Source of the DNA: an uncultured Clostridium sp.
GTDB lineage: Bacteria; Bacillota; Clostridia; TANB77; CAG-508
DNA: 37,559 bases
Assembly: GCA_948436975.1 (NCBI GenBank)
Contig: CAOJJB010000017.1
Location: forward strand, 1-37,559
Direction of reading: 5' to 3'
In this document: positions 35,773 through 37,559 of the stretch, piece by piece
Layout: every line of letters begins with the position of its first letter
Position numbering within the stretch: position 1 is the first letter of the stretch
The notes under the pieces: generated by a model
What the model was told of the DNA's origin: nothing
Database searches by the model: none
Seen by the model: the letters and a program-made list of their open reading frames with translations, nothing else
Made by a program: the position numbers and the translations under genes

Positions 35773-37012
35773 CTATATTTCTACTGTTTCTCCTACTGTT
35801 CCTATTATGTCTGATGGTAGACAAACTACAGGACGCACCCCGAAAGTTCTCGCCGTTATAGGAGTCAGCACCCACGCCGCCATTACAGTTCACTTCCCAT
35901 ACACCGCTAGCGTATTCAGTATAAGCCGAAGTCAACCAATATCCGTTACAACTGTCTACTCCTTCTGTATGTGGTACATATAATTTTGTTGGATCACTTA
36001 TCTCTCCTCCATTATTACTTCCAAAATAATATTTTCCTGCTTCTAATTGTCTTCCATTTACTGCTGGATTTCCATTCCAACTATTTACAAACATTTCATT
36101 TGTTGCTCCTCCTGTCGCTGTCGCTCCTGATACTCCACTTGCAAATTCACTCCAATTACTTGTTTTTGTTAATGCTGTTACCAATGTATCTCTATCTGTG
36201 TTTGAATACACACTATATTTGTTCTTTGTTTGTAATCCTGTCGCTGTTGGTAATAATCTATTTTCTAAATAATCATCTAATATTATATATACATTTGTTC
36301 CATCATTATAAAATACTTTCCAATTATTTACTTGTTCTCCTTTTACTGTTGCACTATAATTTATTGCTTTTCCATAATCATTTCCTGTTATTTGACTTAC
36401 TAATGTTTTCTTTGTTGGTTCTATTGGTGTTGTACTCCCTATTGTTTCATCTTCATGTTTTGCACTTCCTTCAAATTCTTTTCCTGTACTTTGTGTATAT
36501 TCTATTTCTAATCCAAAACTTGTATTTTCTCCATCTTCTCCTAAGTTTTCTGCTTTATCTTGTGGCCATTCTACTGTGAAATGTATATTACATTTTTCTC
36601 CTACTTCTATTGTTGGATGATCTGTTGTTATAACTTCTAATCCTTCTATTTTTATATGTTCACTTCCTGTTATATTTGTCGGTGTTACTGCATTTACCTG
36701 TGCTGGTATACTTCCTACATTTACTATGTCTACTGAAAATTCTACTCCTGCTCCCGGATATGCTAAATCTGCTACATTTACATTTAATGTATTTTTATCT
36801 TCTGATATTTCTGCTTTTGTCCCTGTTTCATTTACTCCAACCGCTGTTACTATTTCTGCATTTTGGAACTCTAAGTTGAATGTTCCTTTTGCATTTGCTG
36901 TTCCTGATATGGTTAGCACATCTGAAAATGCTGCATATCCTACCGCTAGTAACAATAATAACACTATTAATACTATTATTACTGTATTTTGGTTTTTACT
37001 TCTTCTTTTCAT
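35773..37012 (-). CDS. Cell-surface protein with hypervariable C-terminal domain, requiring +1 shift at CGG
   Basis: The ATG at 37012 has TAGGAGG upstream. The N-terminus MKRRSKNQNT followed by a membrane helix and VGYAAFSDVLTISGTANAKG resembles signal-anchored camelysin/TasA-like surface proteins. Beta-rich repeats follow. The C-terminal domain (NWKVFYNDGTNVYIILDDY to GYWLTSAY) is of the type found in clostridial surface proteins and phage-like lectin-fold targets. Frame 0 becomes FRGASCSLSTIRHN and ends inside a terminator. Skipping C at 35842 gives FGVRPVVCLPSDIIGTVGET, then VEI and stop, a 412-residue product with the family's GVRPVV ending. It lies 36 bp after its paralogue. Confidence 0.85.
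35833..35931 (-). other. Hypervariable GC-rich region 1 at the C-terminus
   Basis: The shared blocks TGGTTGA and GTAGTTTGTCTACCATCAGA flank 99 bases that differ strongly from the paralogue. G+C is 50 of 100 bases in 35841-35940, against about 25-30% around it. The encoded pattern (WEVNCNGGVGADSYNGENF) resembles lectin-fold variable regions of diversity-generating retroelements. No reverse transcriptase or template repeat is in the window. Confidence 0.5.
35840..35842 (-). other. CGG +1 shift site in the first surface-protein gene
   Basis: Codon 391 (TTT CGG GGT). Skipping C reads TTT, GGG, GTG, CGT, CCT, giving FGVRP and a 22-residue tail. It is exactly 22 codons before the shifted stop, as in the paralogue. 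Confidence 0.85.
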
Positions 37013-37048
37013 TCTTTCCTCCTAAACTTATATTTATTTATAATTTTA

Positions 37049-37559
37049 CTATATTTCTACTGTTTCTCCTATTGTTCCTGTAATTTCTGATGGTAGACAA
37101 ACTACTGGGCGTAATCCGCACGTATTCACTGTAATAATTGTTGCGCACGTCGCCATTAGAATACACTTCCCATATACCGAGAGTGTTGCCAGCATGGGGC
37201 GAAATCAACCAATATCCATAACCTCCTCCTTGTAGTACATATAATTTTGTTGGATCACTTATTCCTCCCCCATTCAGACCTGAATAATAATCTTTTTCTA
37301 CTTCTAATTGTCTTACATTTACTGCTGGATTTCCATTCCAACTATTTACAAATTGCTCATTTGTTGCTCCTCCTGTTGCTGTTGCTCCCTCTACTCCACT
37401 TGCAAATTCTCTCCAATTGTTTTTTGTTGTTAATCCAGATAATAATGCTTCTCTACTTATATTAGAATAAACACAATATTTTCCATTTGTTTGCAATCCT
37501 GTTTCTGTTGGTAATAATCTATTTTCTAAATAATCATCTAATATTATATATACATTTGT
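37049..37559 (-). CDS. Paralogous surface protein, N-terminus outside the window, requiring +1 shift at CGG
   Basis: The frame is open to the window edge. The visible part (TNVYIILDDYLENRLLPTET, WREFASGVEGATATGGATNE, ISDPTKLYV, YGYWLIS) is closely similar to the C-terminal domain of the next gene, including a 48-base near-identical block at the window end. In frame 0 the end reads EYVRITPSSLSTIRNYR. Skipping C at 37118 gives EYVGLRPVVCLPSEITGTIG, then ETVEI and stop at 37049, the same 22-residue tail type as its neighbour. Probably a tandem duplicate in the same operon. Confidence 0.85.
37109..37204 (-). other. Hypervariable GC-rich region 2 at the C-terminus
   Basis: 96 bases between the same conserved flanks as in the paralogue, one codon shorter. 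G+C is 49 of 100 bases in 37101-37200. It encodes PHAGNTLGIWEVYSNGDVRN followed by NYYSEYV. Differences from copy 1 fall mainly at codon positions 1 and 2, but a minority are at position 3. Confidence 0.5.
37116..37118 (-). other. CGG +1 shift site in the second surface-protein gene
   Basis: GTG CGG ATT in frame 0. Skipping C reads GTG, GGA, TTA, CGC, CCA, giving VGLRP. The codons on both sides differ from the paralogue's site while the C-GG is kept at the equivalent position. Confidence 0.85.

Noticed and set aside
35741-35775. Frame-0 C-terminus of the first surface protein (tail NSWLKSQLL)
   Set aside because: Its last codons are the arms of a terminator hairpin, and the sequence has no resemblance to the family ending, unlike the +1 tail.
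35971-36579. A 202-codon Leu/His/Tyr-rich plus-strand frame, and similar Leu-rich frames at 907-1146, 2197-2721 and 36676-37083
   Set aside because: They are antisense shadows of the surface-protein genes, with biased composition and no ribosome sites.
18972-37118. Plain sequencing or assembly error as the cause of the five breaks
   Set aside because: It cannot be excluded without reads, but all five insertions are a C placed exactly at a codon boundary before GGA or GGG, on both strands, in non-homopolymer context, and twice at the same place in paralogues, while CGG is otherwise absent in frame from native genes.

Overview
The window is AT-rich DNA (roughly a quarter G+C by eye) from a low-GC Bacillota, probably an uncultured gut clostridium. 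This rests on strong GGAGG-type ribosome sites, several TTG starts, consensus sigma-A promoters with 16-18 bp spacers, a rimP-nusA-ylxR-ylxQ-infB-rbfA-nrnA operon, VanW, LCP and CmpB families, and large Ig-like/MBG surface proteins. Almost everything is on the minus strand. The one clear plus-strand gene is a U32 peptidase-family gene.

The main observation is a decoding anomaly. Five genes (cmpB-like permease, infB, U32 peptidase-family protein, and two paralogous surface proteins) are each broken at an in-frame CGG codon. In all five, skipping the C of CGG (a +1 shift, so that the next codon is GGA or GGG, Gly) restores the family sequence. I scanned both strands for CGG and found no other in-frame CGG in any native-looking gene. 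CGT, CGC and CGA do occur in frame. One broken gene is infB, which is essential. The frame-0 tail of one surface protein runs through a 10-bp terminator stem, which argues that frame 0 is not the true product. I infer that CGG is not a normal Arg codon here but a +1 shift signal or a four-base Gly codon (CGGA/CGGG), perhaps after loss of tRNA-Arg(CCG). Three normally framed CGG codons occur only in one isolated, foreign-looking gene at 23936-24694.

Layout. 1-3604: a large secreted surface protein, cut by the window edge, with three tandem 282-bp repeats. 3949-7651: a 52-aa peptide gene followed by a heterodimeric ABC exporter. 7763-11093: a GldA/F/G-like ABC system. 11166-18134: trmB, VanW, a phosphodiester glycosidase, a DUF308 protein, a coiled-coil protein and a polysaccharide flippase, mostly envelope functions. 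18398-19124: the shifted cmpB-like gene, followed by a block of strong hairpins up to 19401. 19406-23727: an LCP ligase with a CobW metallochaperone, then a thioesterase with an HD hydrolase. 23936-24694: the foreign-looking coiled-coil gene with its own perfect promoter and hairpin. 24812-26071: an MFS transporter. 26262-32709: the translation/transcription factor operon. 32956-33162: a small membrane protein. 33299-35735: the U32 protein. 35773-37559: two tandem paralogous surface proteins whose C-terminal ~97 bp are hypervariable and about 50% G+C, resembling diversity-generating-retroelement target regions, each ending at a CGG shift site.

No tRNA, rRNA, CRISPR array, IS element or known riboswitch was recognised.
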